From: Bifidobacterium avesanii | Lineage (GTDB): Bacteria > Actinomycetota > Actinomycetes > Actinomycetales > Bifidobacteriaceae | Length of the DNA: 64,000 nt | Direction of reading: 5' to 3' | Assembly: GCF_009299475.1 (NCBI RefSeq) | Contig: NZ_WBSN01000003.1 | Span: 62,001-126,000 of the forward strand | Shown here: piece by piece, positions 17,938 through 26,665 of the stretch | Layout: the number at the start of each line of letters is the position of its first letter | Position numbering within the stretch: position 1 is the stretch's first letter | Notes under the pieces: model-generated | The model's database searches: none | What the model saw: the letters and a program-made list of their open reading frames with translations, nothing else | Told to the model about the DNA's origin: nothing | Made by a program: the position numbers and the translations under genes

Positions 17938-18046
17938 ATCCCTCCTTGGTTCGCGTCCCATCATACGCGGACGCCGGGCCGGTATCCGGGAGGCCATGGC
18001 CCCTCTCCGTCCGTGAGCGGAATCCACTTTCTTCCGGGGGCGGATT

Positions 18047-18254
18047 TCTTCCGGGTGGTGGACCGTGATATGAAAACGTGCATGTGGCGCACCCGGCTGG
18101 CGCAAATCATATCCCAGCGATACGGAAACGTACGCGAGCGGATCCCACGCGGCGTAAATCGTATCGTGCCGATATGAAACCGTATGGATGGCCGGTCCAG
18201 ACGGCGTGAATCATATCGCCGCGATACGGAAGCGCGCACATGAGGCGCGGGATG
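18047..18254. repeat. 52-bp tandem array of palindromic units upstream of lepB
   Basis: Units start at 18099, 18151 and 18203, exactly 52 bp apart, with a half unit at 18047. Each contains a palindrome built of AATCRTATC and GATAYGRAA (for example CAAATCATATC with GCGATACGG) followed by about 19 variable bases. The palindromes, not the linkers, are conserved. It occupies the 418-nt gap between rplS and lepB. Confidence 0.8.
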
Positions 18255-18287
18255 GACCGCGATTCGTGCCGTCGCCCGCATATGCAA

Positions 18288-18324
18288 AAGCGCCCGACCG
18301 CCGGCGAAGGGCGATCGGGCGCTT
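18288..18324 (-). terminator. Terminator of rplS
   Basis: On the minus strand the stem AAGCGCCCGATCGCC pairs with GGCGGTCGGGCGCTT and is followed by TTGCAT. It lies 31 nt past the rplS stop, so lepB-rnhB probably have their own promoter within the repeat array. Confidence 0.8.
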
Positions 18325-18355
18325 ATTGGCGAACCGCTGCGGGCTCGGCCAGGAC

Positions 18356-18730
18356 TCAGGCGTTGGCCTGGGCCTTGTTGTCACGACGCTCGACGATGCG
18401 AGCAGCCTTGCCGCGCAGGGAGCGCAGGTAGTAGAGCTTGGCGCGACGGACGCGGCCGCGGCGCACGACCTTGATGGAGTCGACGATCGGGGAGTGCACC
18501 GGGAAACGGCGCTCAACGCCCACGCCGAAGCTGATCTTGCGGACGATGAAGGTCTCGTGCAGGCCGGCGCCCTTGCGAGCGATCACCACGCCGGTGAACG
18601 CCTGCAGACGGGAGTTGTTGCCTTCCTTGATCTTCACGTTGACCTCGACGGTGTCACCGGCGCGGAACTCCGGGATCTCCTCAGCCGGCTTGAGGCTCTT
18701 GGCCTCGAAGGCGTCAATGTAGTTAGCCAT
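18356..18730 (-). CDS. rplS: 50S ribosomal protein L19
   Basis: Ribosomal protein at the 30S/50S interface. The 124-residue sequence has [20 protein letters not shown] near the N-terminus and [39 protein letters not shown] in the C-terminal half, all typical of L19. The ATG ([10 protein letters not shown]) is preceded by GGAGGAA; the five residues upstream of it in the open frame are not conserved. It is transcribed alone from the minus strand. Confidence 0.97.
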   Translation of the reverse strand: MANYIDAFEAKSLKPAEEIPEFRAGDTVEVNVKIKEGNNSRLQAFTGVVIARKGAGLHETFIVRKISFGVGVERRFPVHSPIVDSIKVVRRGRVRRAKLYYLRSLRGKAARIVERRDNKAQANA

Positions 18731-19250
18731 GTTGTTCCTCCGCACTGCCGCATGCCAGCGCTGATCAGTGGTCGCCCGCCGCCGGATCCATGCGATCCAG
18801 GCGCGGTGCGGCCGATGCGATGTTCCCTTCGGTCTGCCTCGGGGAAGCCTGCCAATCCGCCGGAAGTCGAGCCCGGCTGGACCTGTTGGGTCACGGGATC
18901 ATGCGGCCACCCGAGACTCGGCACAGCAATCGTCAAACATACCGCACGCCCGGGACCTTGCCGAGGGGCTGCCACTGCGGCCCGCCGCCCCCGGTTCCGG
19001 TTCCGCTCCCGGTCCGGCGCCCGAGGGATGACTCTCTAATGTATGTCAACCGGACAAATCGTCTTCGGGCCTCGGTTTTCGGTTCTCGGGTCCTGGTCCG
19101 GCGCCGCGGGAACCGACGGGGGCCGACAGCCGGGGGACAACAGGGGCAGGCGAATGAGGCGCAAAGTTGATCACAACCGTTGGAAAACCCAATGGATATG
19201 CTATAAAGCCGATAATGTGACCTAGGTAACAAAAAACGCGCAAATCGGCA

Positions 19251-19266
19251 TTGAGAGCGCTTACAG
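19251..19266. promoter_or_regulatory. LacI-type operator, distal, before the sugar transporter
   Basis: TTGAGAGCGCTTACAG, matching the araB operator at most positions. It lies about 80 bp upstream of a second, promoter-overlapping site. The 740-nt gap between rplS and the transporter holds these sites and a promoter, and no gene that I can support. Confidence 0.55.
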
Positions 19267-19316
19267 CCCACGCGACACGCCCAAAAATCGTTGCAAAATA
19301 AGGGTTTTAAAGAGAT

Positions 19317-19345
19317 TTGACACCTCAAACCGTGAGCGTTAACAT
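19317..19345 (+). promoter_or_regulatory. Promoter of the sugar transporter with overlapping operator
   Basis: TTGACA (19317-19322), 17-nt spacer, TAACAT (19340-19345): a good sigma-70-type promoter. The LacI-like box GTGAGCGTTAAC (19332-19343) covers the spacer end and the -10, the expected place for repression. Confidence 0.65.
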
Positions 19346-19470
19346 TCTTCATGGTTATCGGGATTGAGCGCACTTGATCGTTCATGATCGATTGGCCGAC
19401 GGAGTCCACCGGAACATGGCAGGTCCCGGAGAGTCCGCCGCAAAGGGTGAAACATAATCAAGGAAGAACA

Positions 19471-20850
19471 ATGTCTCAGACTGCTCAGTCGGGCGCTGCC
19501 GAGAAGCAGGGCTCCATGAAGTACGTGGTCATTCTGGCGGTGAGCGCCGGTCTGGCCGGTCTGCTGTACGGCTACGACACCGTCAGCATCTCGGGTGCCA
19601 TCGTGTACCTGTCCGCGCTGTGGAAGCTTTCCGCCGCCATGGAAGGCCTCATCATTTCCTCTATCATGATCGGCGGCGTCATCGGCGTGGGCGTCTCCGG
19701 CTTCATCTCCGATCGCATCGGCCGTCGTCCGGTCCTGCTCATCGGCGCCGCGGCCTTCTTCGTGGCCGCCCTGTGGTCCGCCATGGTCAACGATCCGACC
19801 TCCATGATCATCGCCCGTGTGCTCGGCGGCCTGGGCATCGGCCTCGCATCCTCGCTGGCCATCACGTACATCACCGAGTGCGCCCCGGCCAAGTACCGCG
19901 GCACGCTGTCCTCCATGTACCAGCTGCTGACCATCCTCGGCATCTTCCTGACCAACCTCATCAACTTCTGGATCGCCGGCATGGGCGGCATCCACTCCGA
20001 CTTCGCCGATCAGGCCTGGCGCTGGATGCTCGGCATCGGTGCGCTGCCGGCCCTGATCCTCTTCATCGCGCTGGCCCTCTCCCCGGAGTCCCCGCGCTTC
20101 CTGCTCCAGTCCGGCAACAAGGAGAAGGGCTTCGCGGTGCTCGAGCGCATCGGCGGCACCGCCTCCGCCAAGCAGGAGGCCGCTGAGATCGAGGCCTCCA
20201 TCGCCGAGAACGCCAAGGGCAAGCTCTCCGACCTGTTCCACGCCCCGCTGGCCCACGCCATGCTCGTCGGCATCTTCCTGGCCATCTTCAACCAGGCCGT
20301 CGGCCAGAACGCCATCTCCTACTACGCGCCGACCATCTTCAAGCCGATCTTCCAGGGCGACACCGCCGCCTTCCTGTGCTCCACGCTGATCGGCCTCGTC
20401 GAGCTCGTGTTCACCTTCGTGGGCATGTACTTCATCGACAAGCTCGGCCGCAAGCCGCTGATGCTCGCCGGCTCCCTCGGCATGTGTATCTTCTACTTCC
20501 TCATGGGCCTGTCCATGCTGCTGAACTGGCCGGGCGTCCTCACGCTGATCTTCGCCTGCCTCGTGATCGCGTCCTTCGCGTTCTCCATGGGCCCGGTCAC
20601 CTGGGTCATGATCTCCGAGCTGTTCCCGACCTACCTGCGTGGCCGCGCGGCCGGTCTGTGCACCGTGTTCCTGTGGGGCGCCAACTTCCTGGTCGCCCAG
20701 TTCACCCCGGTGATGTTCTCCGCTTGGGGCGGCGGCACCTTCATCTTCTGGGCCGTGATGGATCTCATCGCGTTCCTGGGCGTGAAGTTCCTCGTCCCGG
20801 AGACCAAGGGCAAGACCCTCGAGGAGATCCAGAGCTTCTGGTCCAAGTGA
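19471..20850 (+). CDS. Sugar-porter MFS transporter, probable arabinose/pentose permease
   Basis: A 459-residue 12-helix proton symporter of the MFS sugar-porter family. Motifs seen: GYDTVSISGAIVYL in helix 1, the DRIGRRPVLL loop (about residue 83), ITECAPAKYRGTLSSMYQ (about 137), SPESPRFLL, DKLGRKPLML after helix 8, and the C-terminal PETKGKTLEEI. These resemble AraE/XylE-type permeases. The ATG follows AAGGAAG. It lies directly upstream of araB-araD-araA and has LacI-type boxes in its promoter, so I infer L-arabinose (or a related pentose) as substrate. Confidence 0.88.
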   Translation: MSQTAQSGAAEKQGSMKYVVILAVSAGLAGLLYGYDTVSISGAIVYLSALWKLSAAMEGLIISSIMIGGVIGVGVSGFISDRIGRRPVLLIGAAAFFVAALWSAMVNDPTSMIIARVLGGLGIGLASSLAITYITECAPAKYRGTLSSMYQLLTILGIFLTNLINFWIAGMGGIHSDFADQAWRWMLGIGALPALILFIALALSPESPRFLLQSGNKEKGFAVLERIGGTASAKQEAAEIEASIAENAKGKLSDLFHAPLAHAMLVGIFLAIFNQAVGQNAISYYAPTIFKPIFQGDTAAFLCSTLIGLVELVFTFVGMYFIDKLGRKPLMLAGSLGMCIFYFLMGLSMLLNWPGVLTLIFACLVIASFAFSMGPVTWVMISELFPTYLRGRAAGLCTVFLWGANFLVAQFTPVMFSAWGGGTFIFWAVMDLIAFLGVKFLVPETKGKTLEEIQSFWSK

Positions 20851-20854
20851 TCGA

Positions 20855-20887
20855 TTGACGGTCCGGTCTGTCCGATCGGACCGTCAA
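20855..20887 (+). terminator. Hairpin after the sugar transporter
   Basis: Eleven-bp stem TTGACGGTCCG/CGGACCGTCAA with an 11-nt loop, starting 5 nt after the stop. No T-run, so it may be a transcript stabiliser or a weak terminator. Confidence 0.5.
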
Positions 20888-20915
20888 GCCTGAATCCTCT
20901 CGCAAGGCATCTCGC

Positions 20916-20957
20916 AAGGGCGCGCCGACTCCCGTTTTCCGGCGGCGGCGCGCCCTT
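20916..20957 (+). terminator. Second hairpin between transporter and araB
   Basis: Stem AAGGGCGCGCCG/CGGCGCGCCCTT with an 18-nt loop, followed by a twofold AAATCCATATCT direct repeat (about 20967-20991). It separates the transporter transcript from the araB promoter. Confidence 0.55.
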
Positions 20958-21073
20958 CGCATACCCAAATCCATATCTCAAATCCATATCTGAAAACGGC
21001 ATGGCCGACCGGTGAATTCTAAGACTCGCCGGTGCGGCGGTGGGCGCGATGCGCTATTCTATGTAGTGGAAAT

Positions 21074-21087
21074 TGTGAGCGCTCACA
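21074..21087. promoter_or_regulatory. LacI-type operator upstream of araB
   Basis: Perfect 14-bp palindrome TGTGAGCGCTCACA, the same core as the box upstream of the LacI-family gene at 16250. A -10-like TATTCT (21055-21060) lies 13 bp upstream, so a bound repressor would block the start of the araBDA transcript. Confidence 0.75.
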
Positions 21088-21206
21088 GAAATACAATGGC
21101 GTCCGCCGGCGCGATTGGGAAGCGGCCAATCCGCCTCCCGCGCCGGTTGCTGTGTGAACGCACACAATCGAAGTCCTTCTGAACAGCGTTAAGGAGCTGA
21201 ACAAAG

Positions 21207-22841
21207 ATGGCTGAAACCAAAGAGCCCACCTCGCCGCAGGAGTTCGCCGAGAAGATTCGCGGCGGCCGCACCTCCCTCGGCATCGAATTCGGATCCACCC
21301 GCATCAAGGCGGTCCTGATCGACGACCAGTACCGCACCATCGCCTCCGGCGACTACCAGTGGGCCAGCCACCTCGTGGACGGCCTGTGGAGCTACAGCCT
21401 CGACGAGGTGTGGCACGGCCTGCAGGTCGCCTACGCCGCGATGGCCAACGACGTGTTCAACGCCTACGGCGAGCGTCTGACCCGCATCGGCCACATCGGC
21501 TTCTCCGCCATGATGCACGGCTACCTCGCGTTCGACAAGGACGGCAACCTGCTCGTCCCGTTCCGCACCTGGCAGAACACCAACACGCATGAGGCCCACC
21601 TCAAGCTCTCCGACCTGTTCCAGTACAACATCCCCGAGCGCTGGTCCGTCGCCCACCTGTACCAGGCCGTGCTCAACAAGGAGGAGCACGTCTCCAAGGT
21701 CAACTTCATCACCACCCTCGCCGGCTACGTCCACTGGAAGCTCACCGGCAAGAAGGTCGACGGCATCGGCGACGCCTCCGGCATGTTCCCGATCGACCCC
21801 GTCACCAAGACCTACGAGGCCGGCTTCATCGAGAAGTTCGACAACCTGCCCGAGATCCAGGCCCAGCCGTGGAAGATCGAGGACCTCCTGCCCACCCCGC
21901 TCGTCGCGGGCACCCCGGCCGGCGAGCTGACCGAGGAGGGCGCCAAGCTCCTCGACGTGGACGGTTACCTCAAGCCCGGCATCGTGCTGGCCCCGCCGGA
22001 GGGCGACGCCGGCACCGGCATGGTCGCCACCAACTCCGTGCGCGTGCGCACCGGCAACGTCTCCGCCGGCACCTCCATCTTCGCCATGGTCGTGCTCGAG
22101 AAGAAGCTCGCCCGCCTGCACCCCGAAGTGGACCTCGTCACCACCCCGGCCGGCGATCTGGCCGGCATGAGCCACGCCAACAACTTCACTTCCGACCTCA
22201 ACGCGTGGGTCGGCCTGTTCGGCGACTTCGCCAAGGCCATCGACCAGCCGATCAGCACCGGCGCCCTGTACGGCACGCTGTTCCGCGCCGCCATCAGCGA
22301 CCAGGCCGACTCCAACTGCGGCGGCCTGCTCAACTACCCGTTCCGCTCCGGCGAGTTCCTGGCCGGCCTCGAGGAGGGTCGCCCGCTGTTCGCCCGCAGC
22401 CCCGAGGCCCACATGAACCTCGCGAACTTCATGCGCGCCCAGCTGTTCAGCGCCTTCAGCCCGGTCAAGATCGGCATGGACGTCATGACCAAGGACGAGG
22501 AGGTCAAGATCGACTCCCTCGTGGGCCACGGCGGCATCTTCACCACCCCGAAGGTCGCGCAGAAGATCCTCGCCGCCGCGTTCGACACCCCGATCAAGGT
22601 CATGTCCACCGCCGCCGAGGGCGGCGCCTGGGGCATGGCCGTGCTGGCCGACTACCTGTGGCACACCCCGTGGCCGCTGGCCGACTACCTCGACGAGCGC
22701 GTCTTCAAGGGCGCCGAATCCACCACCGAGACGCCCGATCCCAACGACGTCGCCGGCTTCGAGGACTTCTTCGCCCGCTTCCAGTCCGGCCTTGCGATCG
22801 AGAAGAGCGCTGTGCGCAACATCGACCTGCAGAGCAAGTAG
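21207..22841 (+). CDS. araB: FGGY-family carbohydrate kinase, ribulokinase role
   Basis: A 544-residue FGGY kinase. The N-terminal ATP-site strand is LGIEFGSTRIKAVLID (about residue 24), the substrate loop follows (GHIGFSAMMHGYLAFD), and the C-terminal lobe has VGHGGIFTTPKVAQKIL and STAAEGGAWGMAVLA. It differs from E. coli AraB but its position upstream of araD and araA makes phosphorylation of L-ribulose the most likely reaction. Xylulokinase activity is the alternative. A LacI-type operator precedes it; araD starts 65 nt downstream. Confidence 0.85.
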   Translation: MAETKEPTSPQEFAEKIRGGRTSLGIEFGSTRIKAVLIDDQYRTIASGDYQWASHLVDGLWSYSLDEVWHGLQVAYAAMANDVFNAYGERLTRIGHIGFSAMMHGYLAFDKDGNLLVPFRTWQNTNTHEAHLKLSDLFQYNIPERWSVAHLYQAVLNKEEHVSKVNFITTLAGYVHWKLTGKKVDGIGDASGMFPIDPVTKTYEAGFIEKFDNLPEIQAQPWKIEDLLPTPLVAGTPAGELTEEGAKLLDVDGYLKPGIVLAPPEGDAGTGMVATNSVRVRTGNVSAGTSIFAMVVLEKKLARLHPEVDLVTTPAGDLAGMSHANNFTSDLNAWVGLFGDFAKAIDQPISTGALYGTLFRAAISDQADSNCGGLLNYPFRSGEFLAGLEEGRPLFARSPEAHMNLANFMRAQLFSAFSPVKIGMDVMTKDEEVKIDSLVGHGGIFTTPKVAQKILAAAFDTPIKVMSTAAEGGAWGMAVLADYLWHTPWPLADYLDERVFKGAESTTETPDPNDVAGFEDFFARFQSGLAIEKSAVRNIDLQSK

Positions 22842-22906
22842 TCGTATCCCCAACATCACGAATTTTTCATCGCGTCAACAAACACAACGCAGAAAGGTAG
22901 CCAAAC

Positions 22907-23599
22907 ATGGCAACGTTGGCTGATTACGGTCCCGAAGTCCGGGCCGAGGTCAAGCAGGTTCGCGAGGTCGTCGCCACCCTGCACGAGCAGCTCATCAAGT
23001 GGAACCTGGTCGTCTGGACGGCCGGCAACGTCTCCCAGCGTCTGCGCACCGCGGACCTCTTCGTCATCAAGCCCTCCGGTGTGCGCTACGAGTACCTCAC
23101 CCCGGGCTCCATGGTCGTGTGCGACCTCGACGGCAACGTCGTCGACGGCACCGAGACCCCGTCCTCCGACACCGCCTCCCACGCCTACATCTACCGCAAC
23201 ATGCCGGACGTCTACGGCGTCGTGCACACCCACTCCACCTACGCCACCGCTTGGGCGGCCACCGGCCAGAACATCCCCTGCGGCCTGACCATGATGGGCG
23301 ACGAGTTCGGCGGCCCGGTCCCGGTCGGCCCCTTCCGCCTCATCGGCTCCGAAGCCATCGGCAAGGGCGTCGTCGAGACCCTCAAGAAGTACCCGAAGTC
23401 CCCCGCCGTCCTCATGCAGAACCACGGCCCCTTCACCATCGGCAAGGATGCTGAAGCCGCCGTCAAGGCCGCCGCCATGACCGAGGAAGTCGCTCACACC
23501 ATGTGGGCCGCCCGTCAGCTCGGCGACATCATCGAGATCCCGCAGGCGGACATCGACAAGCTCAACGACCGTTACCAGAACGTCTACGGCCAGCACTGA
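22907..23599 (+). CDS. araD: L-ribulose-5-phosphate 4-epimerase
   Basis: Class II aldolase-fold epimerase giving D-xylulose-5-phosphate, which enters the phosphoketolase pathway. The 230-residue protein has NVSQRL and the DLFVIKPSG stretch, the zinc histidines in VVHTHSTYATAWAA (about residue 106), and the MQNHGPFTIGKDAEAAVKAA segment with the third histidine. Length matches AraD. A 109-nt hairpin follows two nt after its stop and lies before araA. Confidence 0.93.
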   Translation: MATLADYGPEVRAEVKQVREVVATLHEQLIKWNLVVWTAGNVSQRLRTADLFVIKPSGVRYEYLTPGSMVVCDLDGNVVDGTETPSSDTASHAYIYRNMPDVYGVVHTHSTYATAWAATGQNIPCGLTMMGDEFGGPVPVGPFRLIGSEAIGKGVVETLKKYPKSPAVLMQNHGPFTIGKDAEAAVKAAAMTEEVAHTMWAARQLGDIIEIPQADIDKLNDRYQNVYGQH

Positions 23600-23600
23600 T

Positions 23601-23709
23601 GCCATCGCCGATGCGATGGAGCGTCCTCGTCGTTGCTCCTCGGTCGGCGTACCTTCGTACGCCTTCCCTCGGTGCGCCTAGAGGACGCACGCATCGCATC
23701 GCCGATGGC
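23601..23709 (+). repeat. Long hairpin between araD and araA
   Basis: Arms 23601-23628 and 23681-23709 pair nearly throughout (GCCATCGCCGATGCGATG and complement); a small inner hairpin is centred on GCGTACCTTCGTACGC. A similar structure with the same kind of core follows araA, so the araBDA mRNA is likely to carry both. Confidence 0.8.
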
Positions 23710-23805
23710 CGGCCGGGTTCCCGGTGAAACCGGTCGGACGCACAACACTTGCAACGAATAATTCATAACTGAATACCACACACAATGAAGTCAAAGGAGC
23801 CAATT

Positions 23806-25323
23806 ATGGCAATGGAGAACCCCTTCGAGGGCAAGGAGATCTGGTTCGGCGTCGGTTCGCAGGACCTGTACGGTGAGGAAGCGCTGCGTCAGGTCGCCGC
23901 GCACTCCGCCGAAATGGTGGACTACCTCAACAAGACCGGTGTCATCCCGGCCAAGATCGTCCTCAAGCCGACCCTGAAGTCCTCCGACGGCGTCAAGCAG
24001 TTCATGGTCGAGGCCTCCGCCAACCCGAACGTCATCGGCGTCATCGCCTGGTGCCACACCTTCTCCCCGGCGAAGATGTGGATCCGCGGCCTCGAAGTGC
24101 TGACCAAGCCGCTGCTGCAGCTGGCCACCCAGCACCACAAGGAGATCCCGTGGGAGACCATCGACATGGACTTCATGAACCTGAACCAGGCCGCCCACGG
24201 CGACCGTGAGTTCGGTTACATCGTCTCCCGCCTCGGCATCCCGCGCAAGATCGTCGTCGGCCACTACACCGACCCCGAAGTCGCCGCCAAGATCGGCACC
24301 TGGGCCCGCGCCTGCGCCGGCTGGGACGCCTCCAACAACATGAAGGTCATGCGCTGGGGCGACAACATGCGCAACGTCGCCGTCACCGAGGGCGACAAGA
24401 CCGAGGCCGAGCGCGTCTTCGGCGCCTCCATCAACACCTGGGCCGTCAACGAGCTCGTCGCCGCGTACGACAAGGTCAAGGACGATCAGGTCAAGGACCT
24501 CATCGAGGACTACAAGGCCAAGTACGACGTGGATCCGGCCCTGCTGGACGCCAAGTACGACTCCCTGTTCATCGCCGCCAAGGAAGAGGCCGCGATGGTC
24601 AACATGATGCGCGAGAACGGCTGCACTGCCGGCGTCGACAACTTCGAGGACCTCGGCGCCCTGCCGCAGCTGCCGGGCGTCGGCCCGCAGCGCTTCCCGT
24701 CCGAGTACGGCTGGGGCTTCTCCGCCGAGGGCGACTGGAAGACCTCCGTGCTCGTGCGCATCGGCGCCGTCATGGGCTACGGCCTTGAGGGTGGCGCCTC
24801 CCTGATGGAGGACTACTCCTACAACTTCACCGAGGGCGACGAGCTCGACATGGGCTCCCACATGCTCGAGGTCTCCCCGGCCATCGGCACCATCGCCAAG
24901 CCGAAGCTGGAGATCCACCCGCTGGGCATCGGCGGCAAGGCCGACCCGGTCCGCCTGGTCTTCTCCGGCAAGCCGAAGAAGGACGCCGTCGTCGTCTCCA
25001 TGGCCGACGAGCGCGAGCGCTTCCGTCTGCTCATGGACGTCGTGGACGTCGTCGAGCCGCAGGGCTCCCTCAAGGAGCTTCCGTGCGCCCGCGCCGTCTG
25101 GAAGCCGCAGCCGTCCCTGAAGACCGCCGTCCAGTGCTGGATCACCGCCGGCGGCTCCCACCACACCTGCATGACCACCTCCGTCGGTCGTGAGGCTTGG
25201 GAGGACTTCGCCCGCATCGCCGGCGTCGAGCTCGCCGTCATCGACGACAAGACCGACGCTCGCCAGTTCGAGAAGGAACTGCAGCTGTCCGAGATGTACC
25301 ACCGTCTCAACAACCAGCACTGA
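23806..25323 (+). CDS. araA: L-arabinose isomerase
   Basis: Converts L-arabinose to L-ribulose, the first step of the pathway. The 505-residue product begins MAMENPFEGKEIWFGVGSQD and carries the catalytic-site segments WCHTFSPAKMWIRGLE (about residue 92), DMDFMNLNQAAHGDREFGY (about 125), and the metal-site stretch EDYSYNFTEGDE near 335. The start was set at the ATG behind AAAGGAGC (the seven preceding codons are not conserved). It is the last gene of the araBDA unit, and codon use indicates high expression. Confidence 0.96.
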   Translation: MAMENPFEGKEIWFGVGSQDLYGEEALRQVAAHSAEMVDYLNKTGVIPAKIVLKPTLKSSDGVKQFMVEASANPNVIGVIAWCHTFSPAKMWIRGLEVLTKPLLQLATQHHKEIPWETIDMDFMNLNQAAHGDREFGYIVSRLGIPRKIVVGHYTDPEVAAKIGTWARACAGWDASNNMKVMRWGDNMRNVAVTEGDKTEAERVFGASINTWAVNELVAAYDKVKDDQVKDLIEDYKAKYDVDPALLDAKYDSLFIAAKEEAAMVNMMRENGCTAGVDNFEDLGALPQLPGVGPQRFPSEYGWGFSAEGDWKTSVLVRIGAVMGYGLEGGASLMEDYSYNFTEGDELDMGSHMLEVSPAIGTIAKPKLEIHPLGIGGKADPVRLVFSGKPKKDAVVVSMADERERFRLLMDVVDVVEPQGSLKELPCARAVWKPQPSLKTAVQCWITAGGSHHTCMTTSVGREAWEDFARIAGVELAVIDDKTDARQFEKELQLSEMYHRLNNQH

Positions 25324-25481
25324 TTGACGGAGTGTCTTCCGCATTGCGGAGCACTTGACGTACCCTCGTACGCCGGCGTGCTCCGCGCTTTGAAGACACA
25401 CGTCAATCCGCACTGGCAAGCCAGCACTGATTGCGTGAGCGTTCCTCACTCCGCTGAGGCCGCTCCGCCAATCCGCGCATA
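25323..25481 (+). repeat. Hairpins downstream of araA
   Basis: A first hairpin (25323-25407) pairs ATTGACGG...GTGTCTT with its complement and encloses GCGGAGCAC/GTGCTCCGC and a CGTACCCTCGTACG core like that in the araD-araA gap. A second, smaller one (25434-25481) begins ATTGCGTGAGCG and ends CCGCTCCGCCAAT. CAGCACTGATTG, the end of araA, recurs at 25423-25434 in front of the second hairpin. Confidence 0.7.
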
Positions 25482-25551
25482 ACGCCGTTGGGTCCGTCCG
25501 ACAGTTCACCTGCCGGGCGGGCCCAACGCGTACTCGCGCACAATTTCTCCC

Positions 25552-25679
25552 GATCGGTCCAACCTGTGCCCTCATTGGCGCAGCTTGGACCGATCAATCG
25601 AAAAAACGGCCCGTATGAGGGCCTGAAATAGCACAATCGGTCCAACCTACGCCGACGGGGGAGCAGGTTGGACCGATTG
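25552..25679. repeat. Twin hairpins with CGGTCCAAC core between araA and upp
   Basis: Hairpin one pairs GATCGGTCCAA (25552-25562) with 25585-25595. Hairpin two pairs CAATCGGTCCAACCT (25634-25648) with 25665-25679 over 15 perfect bp. The genes are convergent here, so they could act as bidirectional terminators, although neither has a long T-run. They fill the rest of the 388-nt gap. Confidence 0.75.
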
Positions 25680-25711
25680 GAGGAAAACCGGATTGAGCCG
25701 GGATGGGAAGC

Positions 25712-26353
25712 TCAGTCGATCACGCCGTACAGGCGGTCTCCGGCGTCGCCCAGACCGGGCACGATGTAGCACTTCTCGTTGAGGCGCTCGTCGACCGCGC
25801 ACACCACGACCTTGAAGTCGATGGACGGGTCGATGTGCTCCTCGACGAACTTGATGCCTTCGGGGGCAGCGATGATATTGATCGCGGTCACGTCCTTCGC
25901 GCCGCGCTCGGCCAGATAGTGCGTGGCGGCCACGAGCGTGCCGCCGGTGGCCAGCATCGGGTCGATGAGGAAGCACTGGCGGCCGGTGAGGTCGTCGGGC
26001 AGACGGTTGGCGTAGGTGACCTGCTGGGTGGGGTGCTCCTCGTCGCGCTTCATGCCGAGGAAGCCGACTTCGGCGGTCGGGATGAGACGGGTCATGCCGT
26101 CGAGCATGCCCAAGCCGGCGCGCAGCACGGGCACGATGATCGGGCGCGGCTCGGCGAGCTTCTTGCCCGTCATGGGGGCGACCGGGGTCTCGATCGGCTT
26201 GGCCACCACGGACAGGTTGCGGGTGGCTTCGTAGGCCTCCAGCATGACGAGTTCGGAGACGAGCTCGCGGAAGGTGGAGGACGGGGTGTTCTTGTCGCGC
26301 AGCACGGTGAGCTTGTGCTCGACCAGCGGATGGTTCAGTACGTGAAGTTCCAT
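25712..26353 (-). CDS. upp: Uracil phosphoribosyltransferase
   Basis: Converts uracil and PRPP to UMP (pyrimidine salvage). The 213-residue protein has the PRPP-binding loop [18 protein letters not shown] (about residue 128), the [14 protein letters not shown] segment (about 76), and a C-terminal [10 protein letters not shown] uracil-binding region. The ATG at 26353 (MELHVLNHP) was chosen because the 28 upstream codons are not conserved. It is monocistronic and convergent with araA. Confidence 0.96.
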   Translation of the reverse strand: MELHVLNHPLVEHKLTVLRDKNTPSSTFRELVSELVMLEAYEATRNLSVVAKPIETPVAPMTGKKLAEPRPIIVPVLRAGLGMLDGMTRLIPTAEVGFLGMKRDEEHPTQQVTYANRLPDDLTGRQCFLIDPMLATGGTLVAATHYLAERGAKDVTAINIIAAPEGIKFVEEHIDPSIDFKVVVCAVDERLNEKCYIVPGLGDAGDRLYGVID

Positions 26354-26525
26354 GCTTCTAGAGTAAGCCACGAAGGCTGGGAAAACGCGCCGAACCGTGA
26401 AAGCGCCTGTCGGCGCAAAGGCCGCTCGCAGCGGCAAAAAATGGAGCCCGGGGCTTAAGCACGGCCCGACGCGCCCTCTTACTGTACTTGATCGCCGCCC
26501 GCGACACGAATCGGCGGGTCAGATG

Positions 26526-26643
26526 CGATTTCTGACCGGACCTCTCAGGTAACAGGCCGAGACGACGCTCGCAAAACGGCTTGATTGCAATGCCGTCCAA
26601 TGCGAAAATCACGTTCCTTGCCGGCGTGTTAGGTCAGAAATCG
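26526..26643. repeat. 118-nt element with terminal inverted repeats, copy 2
   Basis: Same length and ends as the element at 8074-8191: CGATTTCTGACC at the left and GGTCAGAAATCG at the right (12 bp perfect). The interiors are only partly alike. It fills the gap between upp and the next minus-strand gene. Confidence 0.75.
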
Positions 26644-26665
26644 AATCGGCGGGACCGAACGAGGG

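Noticed and set aside
18047..18254. The 52-bp array as a CRISPR
   Set aside because: Repeats are imperfect, units are only about 33 nt conserved with 19-nt linkers, there are three to four copies, and no cas gene is near.
21189..22859. 556-codon minus-strand ORF
   Set aside because: Shadow of araB; no recognisable protein sequence.
25434..25447. GTGAGCGTTCCTCAC downstream of araA as a LacI operator
   Set aside because: The spacing differs from the other boxes and it lies in a hairpin after the operon, not in a promoter.
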